A stretch of DNA of 64,000 nt, taken from the NCBI GenBank assembly GCA_030267565.1, contig BRXU01000020.1:869001-933000 (forward strand), written 5' to 3'. Below are positions 33,233-46,400 of the stretch, in pieces. The stretch comes from Pleodorina starrii (taxonomy: Eukaryota; Chlorophyta; Chlorophyceae; Chlamydomonadales; Volvocaceae). A program made the position numbers and the translations under genes. Each line of letters opens with the position of its first letter. The first letter of the stretch is position 1. The notes beneath the pieces were generated by a model, which was given only the letters and a program-made list of their open reading frames with translations, searched no databases and was not told the DNA's origin.

Positions 33233-36200
33233 CTACTCCCTGGCCTTGTACTGGAACTCGGCCATGATGGCGAGGTGGTCGCTGGAGTACTGCGGGTTGG
33301 GCAGCAGGTCCTCGGGCCGGGTCTGCACGTCGGCCTCCGTGGGCAGCTCCAGGATGGCGGTGGGCTGAGCGGGAGGATGGGGGAGGGTGGAGGGGGGCGG
33401 GGGGTTATCCACGTATAAGCCGGAGCGGGGGGGTGGGGGGGGGGGGGGTAAGGATAAGAGAAGATAGAGGGGAGCGGGGGCACCGAGGGCAAGGATGTTT
33501 TAGGGTTGGTTGTTCATAAGCAAGGGGCGATGGAAAGGACCCGGTCTTCTTTTACGAACGAAAGGGGGTGAGGGGGGGTCTAGGTAATGCGACAGTGTGA
33601 AGTAGGAAGGGAACAGACAGTAAGAGAGTGGGAGGAACTGGCGCTCGAGGGAGTCGAATGGGGAGATTTCGAGGTATACCGGTACATTTGAATGTTGAAT
33701 GAATCCTTCAAAAACAAAACTTCGCCTGGGCCCTCCCTTCCATCCCTCCCTCCCTTCCCTCCCCTGTCCTTACCTGCAGGCTGCTGGTGGTGTAGAAGAT
33801 GTAATCCAGCGTGCCCTTGAAGTCCTTGGTCATGATGGTGAACAGCGGCTCGTGGTGCTTGGCGTCCAGCCGCTGCCGCTGCTTGTACAGCTTGCCGTCG
33901 GCGGACAGCGGCGCATCGTGCATGTAGGCAACGGCGCTGGAGAGGGGCAGCTGCGGTGTCGATGGTCAAGGCGGGCGGGAGGGGGGACGGAGCGATTGGT
34001 GTGGGGAGGGGGGCTCGGGTATAGGCCGGAGGGGTGGGGGGGGGGGGGTTCGGGTGCAGGAGGAATGGGGGGGGCGCACAAAAGGGAACCTGGGGATGTC
34101 GGGGAGCGAGGGGCTGGCCGGAAAAAGCCCCGCGGTGCGGCTGAAAGGGAGGGCAGGGTTTAGGGAGGGCGCAGGGCAGGTAGGAAGACTGGCGGCGGGT
34201 CGGAGATACAAAACGACAACGCAAAGCCGTTTCCCGCGCGACTGGCCCCCGCAGCGCCAGGGAGGGGAGCGGGTCCCCGCCCGTCAGCTCCCCCGCCCTG
34301 CCCAGCCCAGCCCGACTCACCGAGTGCGACATCTTCTGGTCCTTCAGCAGGTGCAGCGGGTCGTTGGCGGCATCCTGTCAAGTGGAGAGAGAAACACCAC
34401 ACCACTGTGAGCGGTGCGCACCTTGGTGGTGCAAGGTCCCAGTGTGCGGCGTACTCGGTCCCTCCTTCGCCGCGGATCGTACTTTTTTACCCCCCTACCC
34501 CCGCAGCACATGCACACGCATAAACACAGCAGAGATCCCTCCCTCCCTCCAGCTTGCGAAGCCAGCCAGCCAGCCAGCCAGCGGGCAGGTGAACCAGATG
34601 CGCTGCTTCAACGTCGGGCGCGCTGCTGCTTTATTCAACGTCGTCCCAACCCCCAAGTCCACTCAAATGGGTTGCACCCACCATCATGCCCGCGTCGATC
34701 TTGCCCTTGACCAGCAGGCAGTGCGCCGGGCTGCCGGGGATGCTGTTGAAGTCGCCCGCCACCAGCATCGGGATGTCCGCACTGTCGTACATTCAGGGGC
34801 GGTGTCGCGGCCGGTGTTGAGATGTTGAGATGGGGGGTATATGGGCGTTGGGTTACGGTATATGGGATGTGTGGGAATGTGGGTTACGGGACATGGGGTC
34901 TGTGAGTCTGTGGGGATGGGGAGATGCAGGGCTTGTGGGGATTCGCGGAGACAGTGGAGCACCCACCCACAGTGACCCGCGTGACAGCCTCCCTGAGTCA
35001 GATACCGGTATGGATATGGGCACGATCGGACGGATTTCGGGTTGGGCAGGTGAGTCCACTTCGCCCTCGGCCCTCATGCCCCATGTCCCCATGTCGCTGC
35101 ATTGCACTCTAAAAACCAACCCCCTCGCAAGAGGTTTCGCCTGAAAGGAAGACCCCCCACCCCGCCCATTCCATTTTCCCCTCGCCCCCGCGTCCCCTTT
35201 TACCCCACCCCTTCGCCACAACGTCCGCAATGTCTCATTGTTATCTAGAGGAGCATATCACTCCCTAACCCTGACCCCACCACTGACCTGGCCGCGATCT
35301 TCTCCCGCCCATTCCCTTACCCCCTCGCCCCCGCGTCCCCTTTTACTCCCTGACCCCCACCCACCCCCCACTGACCTGGCCGCGATCTTCTCCAGGCCCT
35401 TGAGCAGCGTGTGCACCTGCCAGATCTTGACGTCGTTGAGCTCCGGGTTAGCGTGGATGTGCGTGTTGGCCACGCAGATGAGCGTGCGGCGCGTCCCCGC
35501 GTCCGGGGTGCCCGGCTCGATGGCCTCCAGCACCGCAATCAGCGCCACGTTGTCCTGGATAGGGTGTGTTGGAAACCGCAGTGGCGGGGTGGTGGGTTGG
35601 TGGCGGGGATGGTAGAGTTTTAAGTAGACAGTAGACCCAAGGAGGCCAAGGCTGATTTGGCTGGCAAGGAATGGGAGAGGGATGGAGAGTGCGCACTGGT
35701 TGCAACAACCCGCCCCCTGAATAAGGGCGCCTGTGGGCCATTGATTCACGGCCACTCAGGTCCCATCTCGAGTCGATGCGGGCATTGAAAGCTGCCCCCC
35801 ACCAGCACCGGCCCAATCGCCGGGGGTCGCGACACGGACCACCGCTCTCCACCCCTTTCCCCCGCGTCCGCTCCGCCCAACACGCCGTCCCCGTCGACCT
35901 GCCCCATCCCTTAAAAACAAGCAGCCACGGAAAGGTACGCTGGGTGGGCGGCACCCTGGAGCGTATGTCAGACAGCACCGTGCTCATGCCCGGGGCGCCG
36001 CTCCGCCAGGTGGCGCGGCTGTCTGACGCCGCGTTCCAAAGAGGGTACCCTGCGTGCCTACATCCATGCCTACATCCGTGCCTACAGAGCGCAACTGGAG
36101 CCCCACCGACAGCCCCACCGACAAAGAACCCCTTCCCTAATATCGGCTGGGCCTCTCATGCTAATTAAGATCTGGGATGGTGCCCCAGCGCAGCTGTGTG

Positions 36201-39200
36201 CTCTCTGAAACCCGAAATCGGGATCTGGACCGCTCTCCCTCCCGCACCACTGCACCTCAACAACAAACGCAACGGCGGCGCTGCCCCTCCCAGGACGTCC
36301 CCTGGGTTGCATCGTCTTCCCGGAAACGACCGCTCATTCCATTTCTTTCAACTGTGCACGCGAGCCTTAACCCAGTTCGATTAGAGACAGTCGCCCGTCT
36401 TGGGGGCTGTTCCCAAGCGGCAAATTCAACTCCCTCCCCGGCGTCGCGATCGGCTCACGGCGTCTCACCCCGCTCCCACCCAGCACTCCCCTCCCAGGGC
36501 AGCCCCCTGACCCGACCACCGGCCCTTGTTTGCGGATCTTCCTTTTTAATCCCTTCCCCCGGCCATCTACGGCGCTCGGGTGCGCCGGCGTTCCAGACCA
36601 CCAACGGCCCTGCAGAGCTGATCACGCAACCAACCCACCTCGGGCTTCCTTACCACCGCTGCGACACCACCTCCATTGCCCGGCCCCCCCTCCCCGACCA
36701 ACGAACGGGTTTCAGAAGTGCCGGCGTCCCAGACCGCTCTGGTCATCGCTCCCCACCTCCGCCCAGCCTCCTCCATCCTACCCCTGCTGCGCCATCTTGT
36801 TAACGTCCTACCTTGAGCAGCCCCTTTCCCCCATTGCACATATACAAACCCCCAAAGGCTGGTCAGTCGGCCACCCCTCCCACGTCCCACCTTGAGCAGC
36901 CCCCCTTCCCCCACTGCACGTCTGCAAACCCCCCATAGGCTGGTCAGTCGGTCCCCCCTCCCACGCCCAACCTTGAGCAGCGTCCTAACCCTTTCCCCCA
37001 TTGCACATATACAAACCCCCAAACCCCCCAAAGGCTGGTCAGTCGGTCACCCCTCCCCCCTCCCACCTTGAGCAGCCGGTTCAGCGCCGCCTTCTTCTGC
37101 TGCGGGTTGGTCATCCCCTCCGCCAGCGAAAGGGCCGCTTTGTTGAACTCGACCTCGTACTTCTTCACCAGCGAGAACCTGCCGGCGCCCGGACAGGGAC
37201 CACCCACACAACGCACACACGCACGCGCGCGCGCATGCACGCGAAGGCGGAGTGAAGGGGCACAGCATGGGCGTTAGGACGGGTTCAGTCGGCTCGGCTC
37301 TTGGTGCGGTGCATTCTCGTATGGGTAACCCCATCGAGACCCCCCGTCGCATGTCGCGGGATGCCGCACACCTGGGCGGCCTGCGCGCCAACACGACACG
37401 TTTCCCGTGTACCCTTCCTTGAGCGGCGGGGCGTAAGCGACCGGGCTCCGCCGCTGCCCGGCGCCGCTGGTGCCGCGTTTTCCCCCAGATCCCGCCGCCG
37501 GGCCGCCAAAGCCGAAGCGCCCCCTTTGCCCCTCTCCATAATCACCACTCCGCCGACCCAGATGGGCAAAGGTCACAGTTCTTCGCCCCGCCCGGCGCCC
37601 TCCGCGCCTCCACTCCGCCAGCCCCAGAGCCACAGCCCACCCGCCCATCATCCATCAGCCTGTCAGCTTGCCTCTGATGTACTCTACCCCACCAACCAAA
37701 CCCCGCCAACCCCAGGGCCACACGCCTACCCAGCCCAAAGCGCCACACCCCACCAGCCCTCCCCCCTCCCCCGAAGCTCCAACCCACCGGTCCCGGCGGA
37801 AAAAGGTGGCGCAGCCGTCGATGGCGTATTTGTTGTCGGTGTAAATCTCCGAGGTCTTCTTCTTGTAGATGGCCACGTAGCCGGCGCGCTGCAGCTCGGG
37901 CGCCCAGAAGTCCAGGTAGTGGTCGCTCTGCACCTCCTGGAGGCACAGGATGTCCGCCTTGTGCGACAGCAGCTCCCGCAACAGGTTACGCTTCCGGTAG
38001 TGCCAGTGCAGGCACCAGGCCGGACACGTGTTCGAGAAGTCAGCCTGGCGGTGGTGACGGGAGTGGTGGTGAGAGGGGGTTGTGTAAGTGCGGGGGGGTC
38101 AGGAAGTGATATGCTCCTTTCTATAAGAATGAGTCACTGTGCGGGGGGAGGGGGAGGGGAAGGGCTGTTGTAGGACGTCCCAGGCGATGTCGGTACTGGT
38201 TGTGATCGCGGATGGAGGTGAGGGGCGGGAAGGGCGCGTGCCGGCGGGAATGGGGTGGTAAGCGATGGAGGCGAGGGAGATGGTGGTGGTGTGCATCATG
38301 GCAAGGACACTGCGGGTGTCGTTGCGGAGAAAGTGTGAGTGTTGTTCGGGGCCGGACAGGACAGGGCCCTGGGCTGCGGGAAGTGCACCGGTCGCCTCGA
38401 CGGTATGTGTCAAAAAGGGCCTGGCCGCCTTGGGTCCCTCTCGCATGATGGGACCGATGCGTGGGGAGAAAGGCTGCGACGCGGAGGGGTCCCTAACGTT
38501 TGCTGCACACTCCCGTCAACGCTCTTCACCACGTCCCTCCCCATTTTCCACACCCCCCAACCCAGATCACCTTGGCGTACAGGTCCGCGAGCAGGTTGTA
38601 GGTCAGGATGGTGAACCTGCCCGTGTTGGACTGCTGCGAGGGCGGCACCATCTGGACCATCGACCGGACCGGCGGGTTGGGCGCCGGCCGCACGCGTGCG
38701 GAGCACACCGACTGCGAGTGCGCGCGACCCAGGTCGGCTGCGTAGGGGTGCAGCTTGTCGATCACCGTTACTTCGAACTTGAGCACGTAGCCCACGTCGT
38801 CGGACGTCGGCGTGTAGGACTTGCTGCGGCCCACCTGTGTGAGCGCCCGGCGGATGTTGTGAGAGGGCGAACACGCGAACAGGTCCAGCTCCCGCTGCAC
38901 CACCTCAGATTTTTATGCCGCCTTGAGAAACCCAGCATAACTATGCATTTCACGCCCAACGCGCATGCCGCTGCGGCTTGCCGCACCTCGATCCAGCTCT
39001 CCGCTCCGCTGGCGCTGGTACCGTGCTTGGCCCCGTCAACGCCATTTTCCAGCGTACCTATTAATGCATTGAATTGAGAATTCAGCGCGGCAACTGCATT
39101 CCCGGTGTGCAGGCCCAATACCCCCGCGCCATGCACAAAACGGAACTTGCGGAACAGGGGCGCACCTCCGTTCGCCTGCGGCTGCTTGTGATACTCCTTG

Positions 39201-39523
39201 TGCAAATGCCAGTGGCTTTTCAGGCACTCCACTGAGCAGTGATAGCTCAAGTGGGTTGCTACACGGCACTTTTGGCAGACCACGCACTGCAAGGTGGCCT
39301 CCTTGTCCGGGTGGACGCTGCAGACGGCCCCTCCGCGCGGCACAGTGCTGCGATACCACCGAGAGCGCAGCTGAAACTGGCCGTCTGGGGCGCCCTCCTC
39401 CGGTATGTCCTCCGCATTGAGTGTGGCCTCGCCACGCTTGACCAGCACATAGGGCTCTAGGGTCACCCCCTGATAGACGCCGTCCCCGGTCGGGAGCCGC
39501 ACAGAGACCAGGTAAACTGCCAT
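33233..39523 (-). CDS. CCR4: CCR4-type poly(A)-specific deadenylase
   Basis: Catalytic subunit of the CCR4-NOT complex, shortening mRNA poly(A) tails in the cytoplasm. Minus-strand exons: 39523-38987, 38903-38571, 38044-37788, 37178-37067, 35554-35376, 34781-34682, 34374-34321, 33950-33774 and 33364-33233; every junction keeps phase and gives 626 residues. The N-terminus carries a MYND-like zinc finger (CSVH...CVVCQKC...YHCSVECLKSHW...H), as in plant CCR4a/b, then a linker (TPTSDDVGYVLKFE). The exonuclease-endonuclease-phosphatase domain has all key blocks: LTYNLLADLY, CLQEVQSDHY (catalytic Glu), AIDGCATFFRRDRF, NTHIH, LVAGDFNSIPGS and YSSDHLAIMAEF. There is no leucine-rich repeat, as in plant members. 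The first intron (87 nt) uses a GAG acceptor and is the least certain join. Confidence 0.93.
35281..35393. repeat. local duplication of a CCR4 exon end
   Basis: A 25-bp sequence beginning CACTGACCTGGCC occurs at 35281-35305 and again at 35369-35393. The second copy covers the 3' end of CCR4 exon 5 and its splice donor; the first lies in the following intron. Confidence 0.75.
36811..37076. repeat. minisatellite in CCR4 intron 4 built on a splice donor
   Basis: Four units starting at 36811, 36890, 36971 and 37066 (spacing 79-95 bp). Each contains CCTTGAGCAG, and most carry a GGCTGGTCAGTCGG block. The last unit is the real 3' end of CCR4 exon 4 with its donor (minus strand CTGCTCAAG then GTGGGA). 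The others repeat the exon end followed by GTGGGA, GTAGGA or GTTGGG. Confidence 0.8.
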
Positions 39524-40467
39524 AGCACTGCCATAGCACTCTTAAGTAACCTCAAAATGCATGATTCCGTTGTCAAACAAAGTCCACTACCAATGGCTCG
39601 CTCAGATTACTCAAATTGGTGTTTTCCTATACTGAATATCTATGGTGGTTTGTGTTTGTGCCTGGGCAAGGGCTCGCGGAAGAGGGCACGGACCGCACCC
39701 TGGAGCTCGGACAAAATTTTCCACGATCGCGACTCCGTCTCCAAACTCCAGACACGCATCTGAATAGCAGTGTAGTCAACGACTTTCGTCACGCAATCAC
39801 TACGCGTTATCTTCAACTTGGTGTTACTCGGAAGTTGTCCCCTTCGGAGGAGTGCTCTGGCTTAGCTGTACTGTGGCGCTCAGTTGTACAGGTGAGGCAA
39901 AACGTTGTCAGGCTGTGCATATTCCGTTGTCGGGGCTGAGGGCTGGCTTCGGTTGCTGCCGCCCCAAGCGGACCGCACGGTAAAGCCCGGGGGCCAGTTG
40001 GGCACCCTGCCACTGTGCCGGTAGGCTGCCTCCGGTCCTTAGGCTAGTCTGGGGCTGCGTCCTCGCTGGGCTGGCCGGGCCCCGCTCCTCAAGTCCGACG
40101 ACCATCTGCTCCATGCTGCTCCACGCCATCTCGCAGGGCCTGCCAGCAGCAGCCGGGAGTCGCTTTTGTCCATGCTGTGAGGCGTGCCAGATCAGCCACG
40201 ATTGCCTCCAGCGCAGTGCTGCCTGCGGGTCCGGCGCTGCCAGCTTGAACCGGCAGCAATGCTTGGGGCCGCCTCTGCGTGCTGCTGCTCGACTGGTGCG
40301 CAGCTCGGCGGGACAGGCGCACGCCGGCCGAGCAGTCCTTGCGTGCGAGGAGTCAACTCAGCTCTTAGCTGCGCACGTTGGACGCGCAGCCTGAGCGCGG
40401 CCAGACAGGGTCCGCTCATTTTAGCAGCCGGCATCAGGACCACAACGCGGACGGGCGCCTGCGCAGC
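39524..40467. promoter_or_regulatory. shared upstream region of divergent CCR4 and SET genes
   Basis: 944 bp separate the two start codons. The part next to CCR4 is less GC-rich, and GC rises toward the SET gene. No clear TATA box was identified. The frame of SET exon 1 is open upstream from 40378 but without an ATG, so 5' UTR and promoters of both genes must lie here. Confidence 0.5.
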
Positions 40468-43400
40468 ATGCAGCCAGCAGGCGTGACTCCTAGCAGTTTG
40501 CAATTTCACCAGCCTCTCCACGCGGCCCCGCAGCTGATGCCGCCGACCGCAGCCCCGAACGGTCCCGTCGGCGCGGCGGCGACGAACCCCCTGGCAGTGC
40601 CCGCCGGCGCGCTGCAGGACCGTCTGCAGAGCCACTACGCGGCCTCCACATCCTATTCCGGGCCTTATACCGGGCCGCTCGCCCCCGCAGCGCTGCACGC
40701 GCCCGCGGCGGTGGCGCCCGTGTCCTCCTTCATGGCGCCCTTCGCCGCGGCGCCGCAGCAGCGCGGCGGGCCGCCCTGGCCCCCCGGCCCGGCCGCCCCC
40801 GTGCCGCCGCAGCCGCCTGTGCCGCTGCCGCCCTCGGCGGCCCCGCCGCTGCCGTCCGCCGGCTCCGGCGGCCCGCCCGCGCCGGCGATGCCGCTGCCAC
40901 CCCAGGGATCGCTCCAGCTGCAGCACCAGCACCAGCTGCCGCCTCACCCGCTCCAACATGCCCCATCACTCCATCACCAACCACTCCAATACCAGCACCC
41001 CCAGCAGCAACACCCTGGCCCTCACCAGCCCCTGCACCAACAGCACCCGCCGCAGCAACACCCACCGCCGCACCAGCCGCCACGGCAGCAGATCCTCTGG
41101 CAGGTGCGCAAGGAGCTTGCGGCGGCGCTGCCACCGGGCGTGCCGCCGCCGGCCATCCCGCTGCCGCCGCCGACGGCGCGGCGGCTGTCGGAAGACGTGA
41201 TCGCGGGCTTCTGCCGCCGCCTGGAAGTCAACCGCGTGGCGCTACTGGTCGAGGAAGAGGCGGTGCGGCGGACGGAGCGGGACCTTCAGGAAGCCACGGC
41301 GGTGCTGCGGCGCGCGGAGATGCTGCCGCAGCTCCAGGCGCCCGTGTGGTCGTACCTGGACGAGAATGACGTCATCTGCGGGCCGTACAGCCTGCTGCAG
41401 CTGATGACGCTGCTCAAGGGCGCGCCGCAGACGCGCGTGGAGAGCGCCGAGAGCGGCGAGAGCGTGCCGTTCAAGGAGGCGATGGCGGCGACGCCGTTGC
41501 GGAGCTGCGCCCTGGAGCGCAACACGCTGCGGGAGCGGCTGGCGGCGGCGGAGGGCGAGGTGTGGAGGCTGCTCGAGGAGGTGAGTCGAGTCGAGCCGGG
41601 CGGGTGGGGAGAGAGGGAGGGAGGCAGGGAGAGTTCAACAGTCCAAGGAGGCAATCTGACAGCCGTAGAGGGAGGGAGGGAGGGTGTGAAAGGAGAATCG
41701 CGGTGACGTAGCCGCGAGAGACGACCCGGGGCGAACGGACCAAGCATACCCTGTAATATCTTACCGATGGCAAGCATGACTTTTACCATCAGCCAGCGTC
41801 GCATGTCGAACATACCCTGTAGCTTGGGACGAGCTGCGACCCAACGTCGCCACGGAGAGGCGGGCTGGGGGTGGGTGTGCGCTGGGTGGCGGGCTGGGGG
41901 TGGGCACTCTGAGCGAGGGCACGGCAGGGCGCGGCGCACGGGGGAAGGTGAGGTCGCACGGTTTTTGCACCGGGGGCTTCAGGGCCTCCCAAGGGTATAG
42001 CCGCTCCGGGGCAGACGAGTCGGCGCGCGGCGGGGCTCGTCTAGGGAGGGCGCAACGCGCCGCGGTTGTGTGTACCACGGCGGGCGCGACTGAGCCGTCG
42101 TGAGCTTATAAAGTTGCTAGTGGCGCTTGGGCGCGGCGGCGCTCGGGCGCGGCGGCGGGGCTGCGACCGCGGTCGCAGCGGCGCGCTGGAGCCCGGCCAG
42201 CCGGCGACCGCGCGATGTTGTCGGACGGCTTTCTTCCTGGTTCATGGCTTGACGGTTCATGACTCAAGGGTTTCCTTTGGCGCCTGATTGTTTGTTTGTT
42301 TGTGACTCCCAGCGCGGAAGATGTCGTTGTCGCGGCGCCGCCGCCGACGCTGCGATGCGCTCACGCAAGTGTGACGCGGTGCGGAGAGATGCGCCGGAAG
42401 GCCTAGACTGGAAGGGCTGGGCTGGAAAGAGGGAGGGCTGGCGCGTGGGTTGGTTGTGTGTGCTCCTCGTGGGCTCCGGAACCCATGGAGAGCGCAGCCC
42501 CTTGCGTGCACAGCGCAAGCGCCGGGGGGCGGCGTCGGTCTGCGTTTTCGGAGCAGCGGCTTGATGATTGGGGTGATATTGTGCTTCCCAATTGTTTGGG
42601 CAGGGCGGGCGAGGAAGATGGTGGTGGATGTCTCAAGAGTTACACGTGGTGGGATGGGGGTCGGTGCTTGAGGTCAGGCGACGCTTGGTCGTCGCCTTGC
42701 CTTGCGCCGTTCGCCTCTGGAACGGGGGCAACTTCGGGTTTGTGTCTTATTCGCGCCTCGGGCAGCTTGTCAGGGAAGGGTGTTCCGTGTTTTTGTGGAC
42801 GGTGTGACACAAGCACACCTTTACACGCTGTGGAAAGTGGAAAGGGCCGGCGACGCGGCAGCTGGCCCGGCCGGCCGGCCGGCCGGCCCCAGATTGACGC
42901 CACGTTGGCGGCCACGTTGGCGGCCACGAGTGGAAGTAGTTCTGCATTCGTGCCTGGCTGGCTGGTTGGCACGCCTGGCTGGCTCGCGTGCATCGCCGCT
43001 GGCCCCCGACCCGACTCGACCGCTTGACGGTGTGATTTCCCTTGTATTCCTCTTGGCGGCGCGCTGTGGACCGGCGGACGGGCGATGGCGCGAGTTGTGG
43101 CTTATGGGTGGGTGCTGGGTGGTAAGAAAGCCGATACCGCAGCGAAGGGACGGGTGGGTGGACGGGTGGGTGCGGCGCTGGCGGCGGTGATGGTTTACCC
43201 TGCTTGCGTCTGCAGCGAGGGGCTTGCGTCTCGGGGCGACTCGACCCCACCCATTTTCCCCGTCGTTGGGGACTGTTGGGGCCTGTGTGTACCTTTTGTT
43301 GTTGGGAGTTGGCTACGCTCGAAGATAGTAAAGGGTTTACAGGGGCAGGAGGGGACGCAGTTGCTGGGGGCGGCGCGAGGCGAGGCGGGGCGGTTCTTCT

Positions 43401-46400
43401 GACACCTGCCTGCTCGCGCCGTTGCTTGGGAAGGCTCCCAGTCCCAGCTGAGATGCAGCCAGTCTCGTTATGGCGGTCAGTGCCTGCCCGCCTGCCTGCC
43501 TGCGCCCGTGCGTGCGTGCTTGCCGATGGGCGCCCGCCTGCCTGCCTGCCTGCGTACCGATCGCCAATTTGCCCCCGCGCGCGTCCAGAAAGCTGCATGT
43601 CGGCCAGCTTGCCTGTGGGTACCGGTGCGTGCCTGTCTGCGTGCGTGACTCGAGTGTCCGCGTTTCCGTGCTGCGCGTCCGACCCTGTGCGGCCCTGCCC
43701 GGCCCAGGAGTATGCGGGGCCGGTCGGTTTGTTCGGAAAACCACCTTACTACGGCCTGGCCTGTTGTGCTGAAGCAACCGGAGCCGCCCGGGGCCTCCAC
43801 TAGCCACAGCCGCAAAGGCTGGATGGGCGGTCGGTTCGTCCAGTAAATGAGCGGTCGGTTCGTCCAGGGGGGCGTCGTGAGGGGGTAGCATGGCCGCAGC
43901 GCCTGCTGGCACCTGTTCTAGAGACGAGCGGGTGTCGTACCGTATGTCGTTGGTACCGTACGGCGCGGCACTATCGTTTCTGTTGTCGGTGTCGTGTGTT
44001 GTCCTTGATCTTGTTGCCGTCGTTGTTGATGATGTTGATGATGTCGTTGTTGCAGTGGGCCCCAGGGGGCCCTTCAAAAGGGCGCCGCAAGAAGGCGCTA
44101 TAACCCGTTCGGTGCACGGCGCACGGGCGCGCCGGAAGTCCCACATCCGGGTCTTGGATTGGCGCATTGGGGCTGGAGAAGCGCACCCGTCGTGCCAACT
44201 CAAATTATGACTTTTGAAAGGGCGCCGACTTGCGCATGGCTGGGGGTCTGGTTGGCATAGGACGCTCATCATTTCTTTTTTTGGTCACTGGTGACAAGGG
44301 CTTCGGGTTTTCATGTTTGCGGGTGCAGGGCCGGTGGTGGTTTGACCGGCGTGCGGCCCGGCGCGATAAGCGGGGGCGCCGCCCCGTGGTCGTGCGCCAC
44401 GCGAGATGCCCTCCTAACCGTGTCCCTTTGGCCCCACGGTTAGTAAGCATCTCGCGTGGCGCACAACCACGGGGCGACCTTAGGACGGGCTGGCCTAGTG
44501 CCTCGAGTGGCCGCGTGCGACACGTGCCGCATTTGCTTTTGAACGAACACCTCCGCGCCGTTGTCGGACGTGCCCCGCGTCGCTGCGCGTCTGCGTTTGA
44601 TCTGCGGCGGCGGTAAGCAGACGCAGCGGCAGCAGCAGGGGCTTTGCTTTTCTTTCTTTTTGCGGCGGCGGTGCCTGCTGGGTCGTGCTTTGGGTCGCGA
44701 GGGATCGGTCGGGTGCGCGGCGGTGGGCGTGGGTGTCAGGGGGTGGGTGTGGGAGGCCAACTACGGGCGGGCCCCCCAGCCTCGGGCTGAGCTGGCGGGA
44801 GTGCAGCGCAGCGCCGCTTGGGCCCAGTCCTGCGGCCCATCGTGTCCGATGTGCGGTAGTCCCGGTAGTCTTGTTTGTCCGGCCTCTTGCTTACACGTGT
44901 CAACGTTGACATGTGTGCTTTCCGCGCCCGCCTGCCCGTCTGCCCGCCGGGGCAGCTCCCCGTGTCCGTGGTGTTGGGGCGAGGTGCCGCGGTTGGAAGA
45001 CGCTTTATCGGGCGGGATGCCGCTGGATGGCCGCCGCTCCGCCTCCCGCGCGCCCCCCTTCCGCGCGCGTTCCCTTTCACGTTGCTGTTGGGTCTGTTTG
45101 TTTGTCTGTTTGTTTGGTCGTCGGTCACCAGCCCACAGCATTGCACTCACCCGCCCTCGGCAACCACGGCCCACCACCCCTTGCCCCATCCCGCGTGTCC
45201 GCGGCGCTCCCATCGATGCGCGCGATCGCATATCGCATGAGGCACGACCCCCGTCTAGTGCGGGGGCGGCGGGACCCCGCATTGCAGATCACGCGCATAC
45301 CGCGCGTCTTGGGAGACGGCCCTCTATTTGTTCATCACGCACCCTACATTGTTACCCTTTCTCGCCAACGCTGTACCCTCGGTTTGTCTTTCTCCCCTCG
45401 CTGCGGTCCGTCTTTCCTCCGCCGCAGGGTCGCTCCATCTGCCTGGACATCCAGGCGGCCGAGTTTGGCGCCCTGGCGGATGAGCTCGCGGCGAAGCGTT
45501 GGCTGCCCGCTGCGGCGACGGCGGGCGCGGGTTCCGGAGCGGCGGCGGCGGCGCGCGCGGAGGGCGGCCTCACGCCCGCTGCGGTTCGGACGCACCTCAT
45601 CGAGGGCGGCCTGGTGCCGGACGCGCCGCTGCTGCCGGCGGCGCTGGCGGCGCTGCTGCCCGTCGGCGGCGCCGCCGCGCTGACGCCGGCGACGGAGGTG
45701 GTGGCGGAGTGGGAGTGCGCTTCGCACGAGGCCGCGGGCCGGCAGGCGGCCGCGATTGCGGTGGCGGCGGCGGCGGCCGTCGCCGCCGCCGCGCGGCCGA
45801 CTCTGCAGGGCGTGCAGCCGCCGGCGCGCGACACCAAGGCGTGGAGCTACATTTCAGGCGGGCGACCCGCGGGTCCATTTTCCTTTGAGGAACTGTCGTC
45901 ATGGCTAGAAGCCGGCCAGGTTGATCCGTACCTGTTGGTGGCGGCGGAGCAGCCACTCGTCCGCGGCGGCGCCGGCGCAAACGACGGCGGCGATGGCGCC
46001 GGCGCCGCTGTTGCGGCGCGGTGGGTCCTGGTGGCCGAGCTGGCCCGATTGTACGGCGCGCAAACGACATCTACGGGACCCCAGCCCAGCGCTGCGCCGA
46101 TGACCTCTCCGCCAGACCCCATGTTCGCGCTCGGCGGGCTGAAGCCGCCACCGTCGCCGCAGCAGCTGCTGTCGCAGTCGGCGGCCCTGCCGCCGCCAGC
46201 GGCGGCGGCAGCGGCGTTGGCCATGGCGGCAGCGGCGGCGACAGGGGTCGGCGGCAGCGGGGCTGGCGGCGTGCTGGCTCCGCCGCTGGCTGCCGCGCAC
46301 GGCCTCCTCACCGGGATCCCCGGGCTGCCAGTGCCAGTGCCGGTGCCGACGCTCCCGGTCGGAATGCCGCTGATGGCCCATGGGTCGGTGCCGCTGATGA

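Noticed and set aside
39180..39330. MYND-like finger of CCR4 as a novel fusion
   Set aside because: Plant CCR4a/b proteins carry the same N-terminal finger, so this is normal for the family.
43890..44210. Plus-strand frame in the SET intron with hydrophobic Val/Asp repeats
   Set aside because: Lies in a spliced intron, and its Asp/Val run comes from a short GATGTTGAT repeat.
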